From assembly GCF_017894385.1 (NCBI RefSeq), contig NZ_CP059560.1, positions 2,666,001-2,730,000 of the forward strand: a stretch of 64,000 bases of DNA, written 5' to 3'. The position numbers and the translations under genes are program-made. Positions 47,113-55,607 of this stretch are shown here, piece by piece. This DNA is from Aromatoleum petrolei. Lineage in GTDB: Bacteria; Pseudomonadota; Gammaproteobacteria; Burkholderiales; Rhodocyclaceae. The notes beneath the pieces were generated by a model that saw only the letters and a list, made by a program, of their open reading frames with translations, was not told the origin of the DNA and did no database searches. Position 1 is the first letter of the stretch. Each line of letters begins with the position of its first letter.

Positions 47113-47892
47113 ATGCTGGACTCTGAATGGCTGTTCGCCGGCCTCAGTCTGGCGGCCTTCTTCGCCGGTGTCGTCGATGCGGTGGTGGGTGGCGGCGGGC
47201 TGATCCAGATTCCGGCACTGTTCTCCGCCTTTCCGCACGGGAGCCCTGCCACGCTGTTCGGGACGAACAAGCTGTCAAGTGTCGTCGGCACCACCAGTGC
47301 GGCGATCCAGTACGGCAGGCGTGTGGCGATCCCGTGGCGGGTTGCGTTGCCCGGGGCCGTCGCGGCTTTCATCGGCTCGTGGTTCGGCGCGCGGACCGTC
47401 GCCTACCTGTCGCCCGAACTATTGCGCCCGCTGGTGCTCGGCTTGCTGATCCTTGTCGCGATCTACACTTTCCGCCGCAAGGATTTCGGTACCGGCAGCG
47501 ACCTGCTGGGCGACGGGCGCGGGCCGGTGCTCACGGCAGTGGGTATCGGGGCGGTTATCGGTTTCTACGACGGCTTCTTCGGGCCCGGAACCGGGAGCTT
47601 TCTGATCTTTCTGTTTGTCCGACTGCTCGGGATGGATTTCCTGCGCGCGTCGGTGAGCGCGAAGATCCTCAATGTCTCGACCAACGTCGCGGCGATCCTG
47701 TTCTTCGCGAGCTCGGTCGAGCTGTTGTGGGCGATCGCGGCGGTGATGGCGGCGTGCAACCTCGCGGGAGCCTTGGTCGGATCGCGCCTCGCGATCCGGC
47801 ACGGTGCGGGTTTCGTGCGCAAGATGTTTCTCGCAGTGCTGTGTGTACTGATCGGGAAAATGGCGTATGACTTGGTGATGCGTCTGCACTGA
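47113..47892 (+). CDS. TSUP-family permease (TauE/SafE)
   Basis: The 259-residue membrane protein has about eight hydrophobic helices and the paired TauE/SafE motifs VVDAVVGGGGLIQIPALF (about 20-38) and GFYDGFFGPGTGSFLIFLF (about 140-160). This family moves sulfite, sulfonates or other anions; substrate unknown. It lies between two parS-like sites, and its leader is occupied by the first, so ParB spreading could affect its expression. Confidence 0.9.
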   Translation: MLDSEWLFAGLSLAAFFAGVVDAVVGGGGLIQIPALFSAFPHGSPATLFGTNKLSSVVGTTSAAIQYGRRVAIPWRVALPGAVAAFIGSWFGARTVAYLSPELLRPLVLGLLILVAIYTFRRKDFGTGSDLLGDGRGPVLTAVGIGAVIGFYDGFFGPGTGSFLIFLFVRLLGMDFLRASVSAKILNVSTNVAAILFFASSVELLWAIAAVMAACNLAGALVGSRLAIRHGAGFVRKMFLAVLCVLIGKMAYDLVMRLH

Positions 47893-47901
47893 GCACCTTG
47901 C

Positions 47902-47917
47902 TGTTCCACGTGAAACA
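47902..47917. promoter_or_regulatory. parS-like centromere site 2
   Basis: TGTTCCACGTGAAACA matches 15 of 16 positions of the parS consensus and is intergenic. It lies 813 bases from site 1, with one gene between them. Confidence 0.85.
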
Positions 47918-47935
47918 CTTGTCAGGCGAGAGACG

Positions 47936-48832
47936 ATGAAAGACGACGAGACCCCGGCAGTACCGCGCCTTGTGTCGGATGCGTTGGTCGAGGAGCTGGA
48001 CGCGCATTACGGCTTCTTCTGCCGCGGCGCGCGCTTGTTGGAGCAGGGCAAGTCGCCCTATCAGCGATACGAGGTGTGGGATACCCCGACCTTCGGCACG
48101 CTGTTCCGCCTCGACGGCAGCCTGATGAGTGCCGAGCGCGACGAGTTCGTCTACCACGAGAACCTTGTTCATGTCTCCGCGCTGAGCCATCCGGCACCGT
48201 GCCGTGCGCTCGTGGTCGGCGGCGGCGATGGCGGATCGGCGCGCGAGCTGCTGCGCCATCCCGGTATCGAGCGAGTGGTCGTGGTCGAGCTCGACGAGAC
48301 CGTGGTCGCCCTGTCGCGCCGCTATCTCGGTGCGATCCACCAGGGGGCTTTCGACGACCCGCGCACGGAGCTGCATATCGGCAACGGTCTCGACTACGTG
48401 CGGGCCGCGGTCGCAGCCGGGGAGACCTTCGACCTGATCGTGCTCGATCTTACCGAGCCGGAGAGGGGGCCGGCGGCGGCCCTCTACCGCGAGCCCTTCT
48501 TCGCCGACTGCCGCGCGCTGCTGCACGGGCAGGGCGCGCTGACGCTGCACCTCGGCGCCCCTTGGCTGCAGGCGGGGCAGGTGCGCGCCCTCGTGCAGCG
48601 CTTGCGCGGCAGCTTCGCAATTGTGCGGCCGTACTTCATGTTCATCCCGTTGTACGGAGGGTTGTGGGGGCTTGCGTGCGCGTCCGACCGCGTCGATCCG
48701 CTAGCATGTCCGCCTGCGGCGATCGACGCGGAGCTCGCGCGCAGGGGGATTGCCGGTCTGCGGTATTACAATGGCGAGATCCATGCCGGGCAATTCGCCC
48801 TGCCGAATTTTGTGCGCGAACTGCTCGCCTGA
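47936..48832 (+). CDS. speE: polyamine aminopropyltransferase (spermidine synthase family)
   Basis: The 298-residue protein has an N-terminal beta domain (SPYQRYEVWDTPTFGTLFRL, DEFVYHENLVHV) and a Rossmann domain with the decarboxylated-SAM site VVGGGDGGSARELLRH near residue 100. The catalytic region is LIVLDLTEPERGPAAALY near 165. It transfers an aminopropyl group to putrescine in the cytosol. DLTEP replaces the common DSTDP, a conservative change. Followed by rsmB eight bases on. Confidence 0.88.
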   Translation: MKDDETPAVPRLVSDALVEELDAHYGFFCRGARLLEQGKSPYQRYEVWDTPTFGTLFRLDGSLMSAERDEFVYHENLVHVSALSHPAPCRALVVGGGDGGSARELLRHPGIERVVVVELDETVVALSRRYLGAIHQGAFDDPRTELHIGNGLDYVRAAVAAGETFDLIVLDLTEPERGPAAALYREPFFADCRALLHGQGALTLHLGAPWLQAGQVRALVQRLRGSFAIVRPYFMFIPLYGGLWGLACASDRVDPLACPPAAIDAELARRGIAGLRYYNGEIHAGQFALPNFVRELLA

Positions 48833-48840
48833 GTGTTTGC

Positions 48841-50190
48841 GTGAGTGAGCCCCGAGTCTTGAAGAATCAAAGATCGAACCGTGCCCAGCGCCCTGAACGA
48901 CCGGCATCCGCGCTGCCGGCCGACAGCCTTGCATTCAGCTTCAGTCGCGCGGCAGAGTTGGTGGAAGCGGTGTTGGGCGGTGCCAACCTGACCGAGGTGT
49001 TTGAGGCGATGCTCGCGCGGCATGCGGACTGGTCCGACGCGACGCGCGGCGCCGTGCGCGACCTGGCGTGGGGTACGCTGCGCGACTATGGGCGCGGCGA
49101 TGCGGTCTTGCGCTGCCTATTGCACAAGCCCTTGCCCGAGGCGATTCATGCCCTGCTGCTGGTCGCGCTGCACCGCCTCGAAACCCGTCCGGAGCAGGCG
49201 CACACCGTCGTCAATCAGGCGGTGGAGGCCGCAGCGGCGATGATGGCACCCTTGAAGGGGGTGGTTAACGCGGTGCTGCGCAATCGCCAGCGCAACGCCG
49301 CCGAGCTAGATGCGGAGCTCGGCGCCGACCAGGCGGCGTATTACCGTCATCCGCCGTGGTGGGTGGAGCGCCTGCGCGCGTCGTTTCCGCAGGACTGGGA
49401 GGCGGCGCTCGCGGCCGGCAACGAACGTCCGCCGATGGGCCTGCGCATCAATCGCCTGCGCGGCGGCGTCGATGCCTACGCGCGCGAGCTGGAAGAGCTC
49501 GGCTTCGCCTGCCGCCGTCTGGCGAACGACGCGCTAGTGCTCGCCAAGCCGGTCGCCGTCGCGGCGCTACCGGGTTTTGCCGAAGGCCGTGTATCGGTGC
49601 AGGACGGCGGGGCGCAGTGGGCGGCGCGCTGGCTCGACCTCGTTCCGGGCCAGCGGGTGCTGGATGCCTGCGCCGCGCCGGGCGGGAAGTCCGCGCACAT
49701 CCTCGAGACCGCGGCGGTCGAGCTGCTGTCGCTGGAACTGGATCCGGTGCGCAGCCGCCGCATCGCCGACAATTTCGCCCGCCTCGGCCTCACGGGCGAG
49801 GTGCGCACCGTGGATTGCCGCGCCGTCGCCAAATGGTGGGACGGTCGTCCCTTCGACCGCATTCTCGCCGACGTCCCATGCTCGGCCTCAGGGGTCGCGC
49901 GCCGTCATCCGGACATCAAGTGGCTGCGTCGCGCCGACGACATCGGACGTTTCGCCGCGCAGCAGGCGGAGATCCTCGACGCGCTGTGGCCGACGCTGAT
50001 GCCCGGCGGCAAGCTGCTTTACGTGACCTGTTCGGTGTTCGACGAGGAGAACACGCGCCAGGTCGCGCGTTTCTGCGCCCGCCACCCGGATGCCCTGCGC
50101 ATCGATATCGACGGCCGGCCGGAGTCTCAGCTCCTCCCCGACGCGGATCACGATGGCTTCTACTATGCCTTGCTCGCCAAGCGCGCTTGA
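48841..50190 (+). CDS. rsmB: 16S rRNA m5C967 methyltransferase
   Basis: The 449-residue protein has an N-terminal NusB-like RNA-binding domain (about 25-155, AHTVVNQAVEAAAAMM) and a SAM methyltransferase domain. The SAM loop is VLDACAAPGGKSAHILE near 275, with DVPCSASGVARRHPD and VTCSVFDEEN carrying the two catalytic cysteines. GTG 48841 is chosen for its spacing from speE; TTG 48859 is an alternative. Opens the run rsmB, DUF4390, ntrY, ntrX. Confidence 0.95.
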   Translation: MSEPRVLKNQRSNRAQRPERPASALPADSLAFSFSRAAELVEAVLGGANLTEVFEAMLARHADWSDATRGAVRDLAWGTLRDYGRGDAVLRCLLHKPLPEAIHALLLVALHRLETRPEQAHTVVNQAVEAAAAMMAPLKGVVNAVLRNRQRNAAELDAELGADQAAYYRHPPWWVERLRASFPQDWEAALAAGNERPPMGLRINRLRGGVDAYARELEELGFACRRLANDALVLAKPVAVAALPGFAEGRVSVQDGGAQWAARWLDLVPGQRVLDACAAPGGKSAHILETAAVELLSLELDPVRSRRIADNFARLGLTGEVRTVDCRAVAKWWDGRPFDRILADVPCSASGVARRHPDIKWLRRADDIGRFAAQQAEILDALWPTLMPGGKLLYVTCSVFDEENTRQVARFCARHPDALRIDIDGRPESQLLPDADHDGFYYALLAKRA

Positions 50191-50194
50191 AGGG

Positions 50195-50746
50195 ATGAGG
50201 CGCGCGCTCGCCGCCGCCGCCCTGTGTCTGCTGGTGCCGCTCGCGGCCCTGGCCGAGGGGCGCATCGATCTCGCCGAGATCGTGGTAGGTGACGAGGGCT
50301 ACGTCGTCAATGCCGATATCGACCTCGAGCTGAATCCGCGCCTCGTGGATGCGGTCAATCGCGGGGTGTCGCTGTATTTCAGTGCGCAGTTCGTGGTCGA
50401 GCGCGACCGTTGGTACTGGCTCGACGAGGTCGTCGCCGAGCGCACGCTGAATTTTCGCCTTACCTACAACGCCATCGCCCGCAGCTATCGTCTGTCGGTC
50501 GGCAACTTCCATCAGAGTTTCGAGACGCTCGAGTCTGCTGTGCGCACCATGCAGCGCATCCGCAACTGGCTGATCCTGCCTGCGGGCGAACTGAAGCCCG
50601 GAACGATCTATCGCGCGGCGCTGCGCTTCCAGCTCGACACCAGCCTGCTGCCCAAGCCCTTCCAGGTGACAGCGATCGGCAGCCGTGACTGGAACATCGG
50701 CACCGAATGGCAGCATTGGACTTTCCAGGCAGGCGGTACTCCATGA
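50195..50746 (+). CDS. exported DUF4390 protein
   Basis: The 183-residue protein has a signal peptide (ALAAAALCLLVPLAALAEG) and the DUF4390 domain. Visible landmarks are NADIDLELNPRLVDAVNRGV, VVERDRWYWLDEVV, and a C-terminal IGSRDWNIGTEWQHW. Function is unknown. It is consistently found next to ntrY in betaproteobacteria. It overlaps ntrY by ATGA, implying coupled translation and perhaps a periplasmic role in sensing by NtrY. Confidence 0.88.
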   Translation: MRRALAAAALCLLVPLAALAEGRIDLAEIVVGDEGYVVNADIDLELNPRLVDAVNRGVSLYFSAQFVVERDRWYWLDEVVAERTLNFRLTYNAIARSYRLSVGNFHQSFETLESAVRTMQRIRNWLILPAGELKPGTIYRAALRFQLDTSLLPKPFQVTAIGSRDWNIGTEWQHWTFQAGGTP

Positions 50747-52857
50747 AGCGTGCGCTCCTCGTCGTCGTCGCGGCGATCGCCGGCATCTCGCTCTTCCTGC
50801 TCGCGTCGGCGACCTCGAACACGGATCTCTTCGCGGCGGGCTATCCCTACCTGCTGGCGATCAACGGTGCGATCGTCGTCGCCTTGCTCGGCCTCGTCGC
50901 CTTCCAGCTGCGTCGCCTGTGGCGCGAGTACCGCACACGCCAGTTCGGTTCGCGCCTGAAGTACCGCCTGATGCTGATGTTCGCGCTGATGGCGCTGGTG
51001 CCCGGCGTGGTGGTCTATGCCGTGTCGCTGCAGTTCGTGGTGCGCAGCATCGAGTCGTGGTTCGACGTGCGCGTGGATGCGGCGCTGGAGGGCGGCATCG
51101 CGCTGGGGCAGAACGCGCTCGACTACCTGACCAGCCAGGTCAGCGACAAGGCGCGCGAAATGGCGCTGGATCTCGAAGGCATCGACCCCGTGCCACCGAC
51201 CCTACTCAACCGCCTGCGCGAGCAGGCCGGGGTAGGTAGCGCGACCTTGATCGGACCCTCCGGGCAGGTGGTGGCGACCGTGTCGGACGGACTCGGCGGA
51301 CTGATTCCCGAACTGCCCAGCGCCGCCCAGCTGCGCGAGGCGCGCCAAACCCAACGCTACCACGTCGTGGACAGCCGCGCGGGCGAGGGCCTGACGATCC
51401 GCGTCGTGGTGCCGATCCCGTCGCGCACGCTGAACATGGACACGCATTACCTGCAGCTCATGCAGGCCGTGCCGGAAAGCTTCGTGCGCAACGCCGAGGC
51501 GGTGCAGGAGGCCTATCGCGAGTACCAGCAGCTCACGCTCGGGCGCACCGGCCTGAACCGCATCTACACGCTGACGCTGACGCTGACCCTGCTGGTCGCG
51601 CTGCTCGCCGCGGTCGCGGTGGCCTTTGTGTTGTCGCGCCGGCTGGCGGCCCCGCTGCTGATTCTTGCCGAGGGCACGCAGGCGGTCGCGCAGGGTGACT
51701 TCAGCCCGCGCCAGGCGCTGCCGGCACGCGATGAGCTGGGGGTGCTGACGCAGTCGTTCAACCGCATGACGCGTCAGCTCGTGGAGGCGCGCGACCTCGC
51801 CGAGCGCAACCGGGCCGCGGTCGAATCGTCGCGTGCCTATCTCGAGAGCGTGCTGGCGAACCTGTCCACCGGGGTGCTGGCCTTCGCCGTCGACGGCAGG
51901 CTGCGCGCGGCCAACGCCGGCGCGATGGCGATCCTGCAGGACGAGCTGGAGGGCTACGAGGAGCTCACGCTGGCGCAGTGGCCGAAGCATCACGGCTTCC
52001 GCGACGCGCTCGTGCGGGGCTTCGCCGACAACGCGGGCGACTGGCACGAGGAGCTGGAGCTGGTGTCCCAGGAGGGCGGGACGCAGACCCTGCTGATCCA
52101 CGGTGCGCGCCTGCCGCAGGCTTCGGGCGGCGGCCTGGTGGTGGTGTTCGACGACATCTCGCGCCTGATCGCGGCGCAGCGCACCGCGGCGTGGGCGGAG
52201 GTGGCGCGCCGGCTCGCGCACGAGATCAAGAATCCACTCACGCCGATTCAGCTCTCGGCGGAGCGGCTCGCGTACAAGCTCGCCGACCGGCTCGACGATG
52301 ACGGCCGCGAAGTGCTCGAACGGGGCACCCGCACGATCGTGAACCAGGTCGAGGCGATGAAAAACATGGTGAACGATTTCCGGGATTATGCGAAGCTCCC
52401 CAGTCCGGTGCTCGGCAGCCTCGACCTCAACGCGCTCGTCGGCGAGGTCCTGAACCTGTACGAAAGCTCGCCGGTGATGATCCGCGCCGAACTGGGGCGC
52501 AACCTGCCGCCGGTGGCGGGCGACGCCAGCCAGATGCGGCAGGTGATCCACAACCTGCTGCAGAATGCCGAGGATGCGCTGGCCGACCAGGACAACGGCG
52601 TCGTCACGCTGACGACGCGCCTCGAAGGCGATCGCGTGGTGCTCCACCTGCGCGACAACGGGCCGGGCTTTCCGGCGGCCGTGCTGACGCGCGCTTTCGA
52701 GCCCTATTTCACGACCAAGAGCCGCGGGACGGGCCTGGGTCTGGCGATGGTCAAGAAGATCATCGACGAACATGGTGGCGAGGTTCGCCTGCTGAACGGC
52801 GAAGCGGGCGGTGCCGAGGTGCGCATCCGCCTGCGCCTCGCCTCCGCGGAAATGTGA
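50743..52857 (+). CDS. ntrY: NtrY-type sensor histidine kinase
   Basis: The 704-residue membrane kinase has N-terminal helices (about 5-25, 30-55 and 75-97), a periplasmic region, a further helix (about 280-300), HAMP, PAS (about 365-470) and HisKA with phospho-His in RRLAHEIKNPLTPIQLSAER. HATPase motifs are VIHNLLQNAEDAL, LRDNGPGFP and GTGLGLAMV. It phosphorylates NtrX; in this group NtrYX relates to nitrogen and respiratory/redox control. Start at 50743 overlaps the DUF4390 stop. Confidence 0.95.
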   Translation: MKRALLVVVAAIAGISLFLLASATSNTDLFAAGYPYLLAINGAIVVALLGLVAFQLRRLWREYRTRQFGSRLKYRLMLMFALMALVPGVVVYAVSLQFVVRSIESWFDVRVDAALEGGIALGQNALDYLTSQVSDKAREMALDLEGIDPVPPTLLNRLREQAGVGSATLIGPSGQVVATVSDGLGGLIPELPSAAQLREARQTQRYHVVDSRAGEGLTIRVVVPIPSRTLNMDTHYLQLMQAVPESFVRNAEAVQEAYREYQQLTLGRTGLNRIYTLTLTLTLLVALLAAVAVAFVLSRRLAAPLLILAEGTQAVAQGDFSPRQALPARDELGVLTQSFNRMTRQLVEARDLAERNRAAVESSRAYLESVLANLSTGVLAFAVDGRLRAANAGAMAILQDELEGYEELTLAQWPKHHGFRDALVRGFADNAGDWHEELELVSQEGGTQTLLIHGARLPQASGGGLVVVFDDISRLIAAQRTAAWAEVARRLAHEIKNPLTPIQLSAERLAYKLADRLDDDGREVLERGTRTIVNQVEAMKNMVNDFRDYAKLPSPVLGSLDLNALVGEVLNLYESSPVMIRAELGRNLPPVAGDASQMRQVIHNLLQNAEDALADQDNGVVTLTTRLEGDRVVLHLRDNGPGFPAAVLTRAFEPYFTTKSRGTGLGLAMVKKIIDEHGGEVRLLNGEAGGAEVRIRLRLASAEM

Positions 52858-52866
52858 TAGTGACAG

Positions 52867-54111
52867 ATGGCAAACATACTTATTGTTGACGACGAAGTCG
52901 GGATCCGCGAACTGCTGTCGGAGATCCTGCGCGATGAAGGCCACGACGTGGTCCTGGCGGAGAACGCTGCCGCCGCACGCGCGGTGCGCAATGCGCGGCG
53001 CCCCGATCTCGTGCTGCTGGACATCTGGATGCCGGATACCGATGGCATAACGCTGCTGAAGGAGTGGTCGGCCAACGGCCAGCTCAACATGCCGGTGGTG
53101 ATGATGTCGGGACATGGCACGATAGACACCGCCGTCGAGGCGACGCGCATCGGCGCGATCGACTACCTGGAGAAGCCGATCGGCCTGCAGAAGCTGCTGT
53201 CGGCGGTGAAGCGCGGGCTGCAGCGCCCGGCCGCGCCCGGCGCGCCGGCGCCGCTGACGCTCGCCGCCTTCACCCGCTCGGCACCGCTGCGCGAACTGCA
53301 GCGCCTGGTGCAGCAGGTGGTGGTCAATTCGCGCGTACTGCTGCTGCGCGTGGGGCCGGGCAGCATCGCGGAGCTTGCCGCGCGCAGCGTGCAGCCGAAG
53401 GCGGCGCCGTGGCTGGACCTGGCCACAGTGTCGGCCGCGCTGGACGTGAACCAGTTGCAGGCCGGCCAGGGCGGGGTACTGTTCGTCGGCGAGCTGGCGC
53501 GCCTGTCGCGCACGCAGCAGAAGAACCTCGCTTTTGCGCTCGAGCGGCTGGAACGTTACGACCTGCGCCTGGTGGTGGCGACCGACCACACATTGGAGTC
53601 GCTGGTGCGCGAGGGCTGGGAGGAGGCGCTGGCGGTGCGTCTGTTCGAGGTGAGCCTCGCGCCGCCCTCGCTCGCGGACGTGCGCGACGACCTGCCGGAG
53701 ATCGCGGCGCAGTTGCTGCTGCACCTCGTGGAGGCCGGCGAGGTGCCGCGTCGCCACTTCTCGACCGCGGCGCTCAATGCGCTGCGCGCCCAGCCCTGGC
53801 CGGGCGGCTATGCGGAACTGCGCGCGGCGGTGAAGTCGCTGGCGCTCGGGACGCTGGACGAGGAAATCGCGCTCACGGATGTGCGCAGGCTGCTGATCCC
53901 GGCCAGCGAGGGGGCGGTTGCGGTATCGCTTGACCAGCCGCTGCGCGAGGCGCGCGAGGCCTTCGAGCGCCTGTACTTCGAGCACCACCTGCGCCTCGAG
54001 GGCAACAACATGACGCGCCTGGCGGAGAAGAGCGGGCTCGAGCGCACCCACCTGTACCGCAAGCTCAAGCAGCTCGGGCTGCACGGCAGTCGGCGCAGCG
54101 AGGAAGCCTGA
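52867..54111 (+). CDS. ntrX: NtrX-like response regulator with degenerate AAA+ domain
   Basis: The 414-residue protein has an intact receiver (LLDIWMPDTDGITLLKEW, phospho-Asp near 51; MMSGHGTIDTAVEA) and a Fis-type HTH at the C-terminus (NNMTRLAEKSGLERTHLYRK). The central region aligns with a sigma-54 activator but has lost Walker A, the GAFTGA loop, and the Walker B Asp-Glu (LFVGELARLSRTQQ where LLDE is expected). ATP-driven activation of sigma-54 polymerase is therefore unlikely; it may act as a simple DNA-binding regulator. Confidence 0.9.
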   Translation: MANILIVDDEVGIRELLSEILRDEGHDVVLAENAAAARAVRNARRPDLVLLDIWMPDTDGITLLKEWSANGQLNMPVVMMSGHGTIDTAVEATRIGAIDYLEKPIGLQKLLSAVKRGLQRPAAPGAPAPLTLAAFTRSAPLRELQRLVQQVVVNSRVLLLRVGPGSIAELAARSVQPKAAPWLDLATVSAALDVNQLQAGQGGVLFVGELARLSRTQQKNLAFALERLERYDLRLVVATDHTLESLVREGWEEALAVRLFEVSLAPPSLADVRDDLPEIAAQLLLHLVEAGEVPRRHFSTAALNALRAQPWPGGYAELRAAVKSLALGTLDEEIALTDVRRLLIPASEGAVAVSLDQPLREAREAFERLYFEHHLRLEGNNMTRLAEKSGLERTHLYRKLKQLGLHGSRRSEEA

Positions 54112-54200
54112 GGGACTGAGGCGGCCGTGCAACAGTCGCACTGCGCGGGTCGGCAGCTCGCGTAGAATCGGGCTTCCTTAATGTTCGGGGCGACTCACCG

Positions 54201-55607
54201 GTGAAGATCATCATCCTGGGCGCGGGCCAGGTCGGCGCGTCGGTGGCGGAGAACCTCGTCTCCGAGGCCAACGACATCACGCTGATCGACACCAGTGCCG
54301 AGCAGCTCGAGGTGCTGCGCAACCGCCTCGAATTGCGCACGGTGATCGGCAATGCCGCCTCGCCGTCGGTGCTGCGCGAGGCCGGCGCGGACGACGCCGA
54401 CCTGCTGATCGCGGTGACGCAGTCCGACCAGACCAACCTGTGCGCGTGTCGTGTCGCGAAGACCTTGTTCAACCTGCCCACGCGCGTCGCGCGACTGCGC
54501 TCGAGCGACTTCGTCGACCACCCCGAACTGCTCGACGACGACAACTTCGCGGTCGATTTTTCGATCTGCCCGGAGCAGGTCGTGACCGACTACATCAAGC
54601 GCCTGGTGGCCTTCCCCGAGGCGCTGCAGGTGATGGAATTCGCCGGCGGGGTGCTGAGCCTGATCTGCGTGCGCGCGTTCGAGGGCGGGCCGCTGGTGGG
54701 ACACCCGCTGAAGGCGCTGCGCTACCACATGCCCAACGTCGAGGTGCGCATCGCGGCGATCTACCGCGGCGACGGCGAGGCGATCATCCCCGAAGGCGAC
54801 ACGATGATCCTGCCCGGCGACGAGGTCTTCTGCCTCGCCTCGACGGTGCACATCCGCCAGGTGATGCGCGAGATCCGGCGCGAGGACCGGCCGATCCGCC
54901 GCATCATCATCGCCGGCGGGGGCAACATCGGGCTGCGACTGGCGCGCGCCATCGAGGACGATCACAACGTCAAGGTGATCGAGGTCGATCGCCGCCGCGC
55001 CGATGTCCTCGCGAGCCAGCTGCATCGGGCGCTGGTGTTGCGCGGCGACTCGACGGACGAGAAGCTGCTCGAGAACGAGGGCATCGACGAGGCGGACATG
55101 TTCCTCGCGCTGACCAACGACGACGAGGACAACATCATGTCCGCGTCGCTCGCCAAGCGCATGGGGGCGCACCGCACGCTGGCGTTGATCAACCGGAAGA
55201 GCTACGTCGATCTGGTGCAGGGGGGGCCGATCGACATCGCCATCTCGCCCGCCCAGACCTCGATCGGCTCGCTGCTGCAGCACGTGCGCCAGGGCGACGT
55301 GGTGGCGGTGCACAGCCTGCGCCGCGGCGCGGCGGAGGCGCTGGAGATCATCGCGCATGGCACGCGCAAGGATTCCAAGGTGGTCGGCCGCACGATCGCG
55401 GAGATCGCGCTGCCCAAGGGCGCGACCATCGGCGCGATCGTGCGCGATGAGTTGCGGCCCGACGGCAAGGTCGCGCGCCGCCTAGTGGTGATGCCGCACC
55501 ATGACACGGTGGTCGACAGCGGCGACCACGTGATCGTGTTCTGCACGCACAAGAAGCTCGTGCGCCAGGTCGAGAAGCTGTTCCAGGTGGGCTTCGGCTT
55601 CCTATGA
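54201..55607 (+). CDS. trkA: Trk potassium uptake regulator TrkA
   Basis: The 468-residue cytosolic protein has two RCK units. The Rossmann loops are MKIIILGAGQVGASVAENL at residue 1 and IIIAGGGNIGLRLARAI near 235; each is followed by a TrkA-C domain. It binds NAD(H) or nucleotides and gates TrkH. The start is GTG. Overlaps trkH by ATGA. Confidence 0.97.
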   Translation: MKIIILGAGQVGASVAENLVSEANDITLIDTSAEQLEVLRNRLELRTVIGNAASPSVLREAGADDADLLIAVTQSDQTNLCACRVAKTLFNLPTRVARLRSSDFVDHPELLDDDNFAVDFSICPEQVVTDYIKRLVAFPEALQVMEFAGGVLSLICVRAFEGGPLVGHPLKALRYHMPNVEVRIAAIYRGDGEAIIPEGDTMILPGDEVFCLASTVHIRQVMREIRREDRPIRRIIIAGGGNIGLRLARAIEDDHNVKVIEVDRRRADVLASQLHRALVLRGDSTDEKLLENEGIDEADMFLALTNDDEDNIMSASLAKRMGAHRTLALINRKSYVDLVQGGPIDIAISPAQTSIGSLLQHVRQGDVVAVHSLRRGAAEALEIIAHGTRKDSKVVGRTIAEIALPKGATIGAIVRDELRPDGKVARRLVVMPHHDTVVDSGDHVIVFCTHKKLVRQVEKLFQVGFGFL

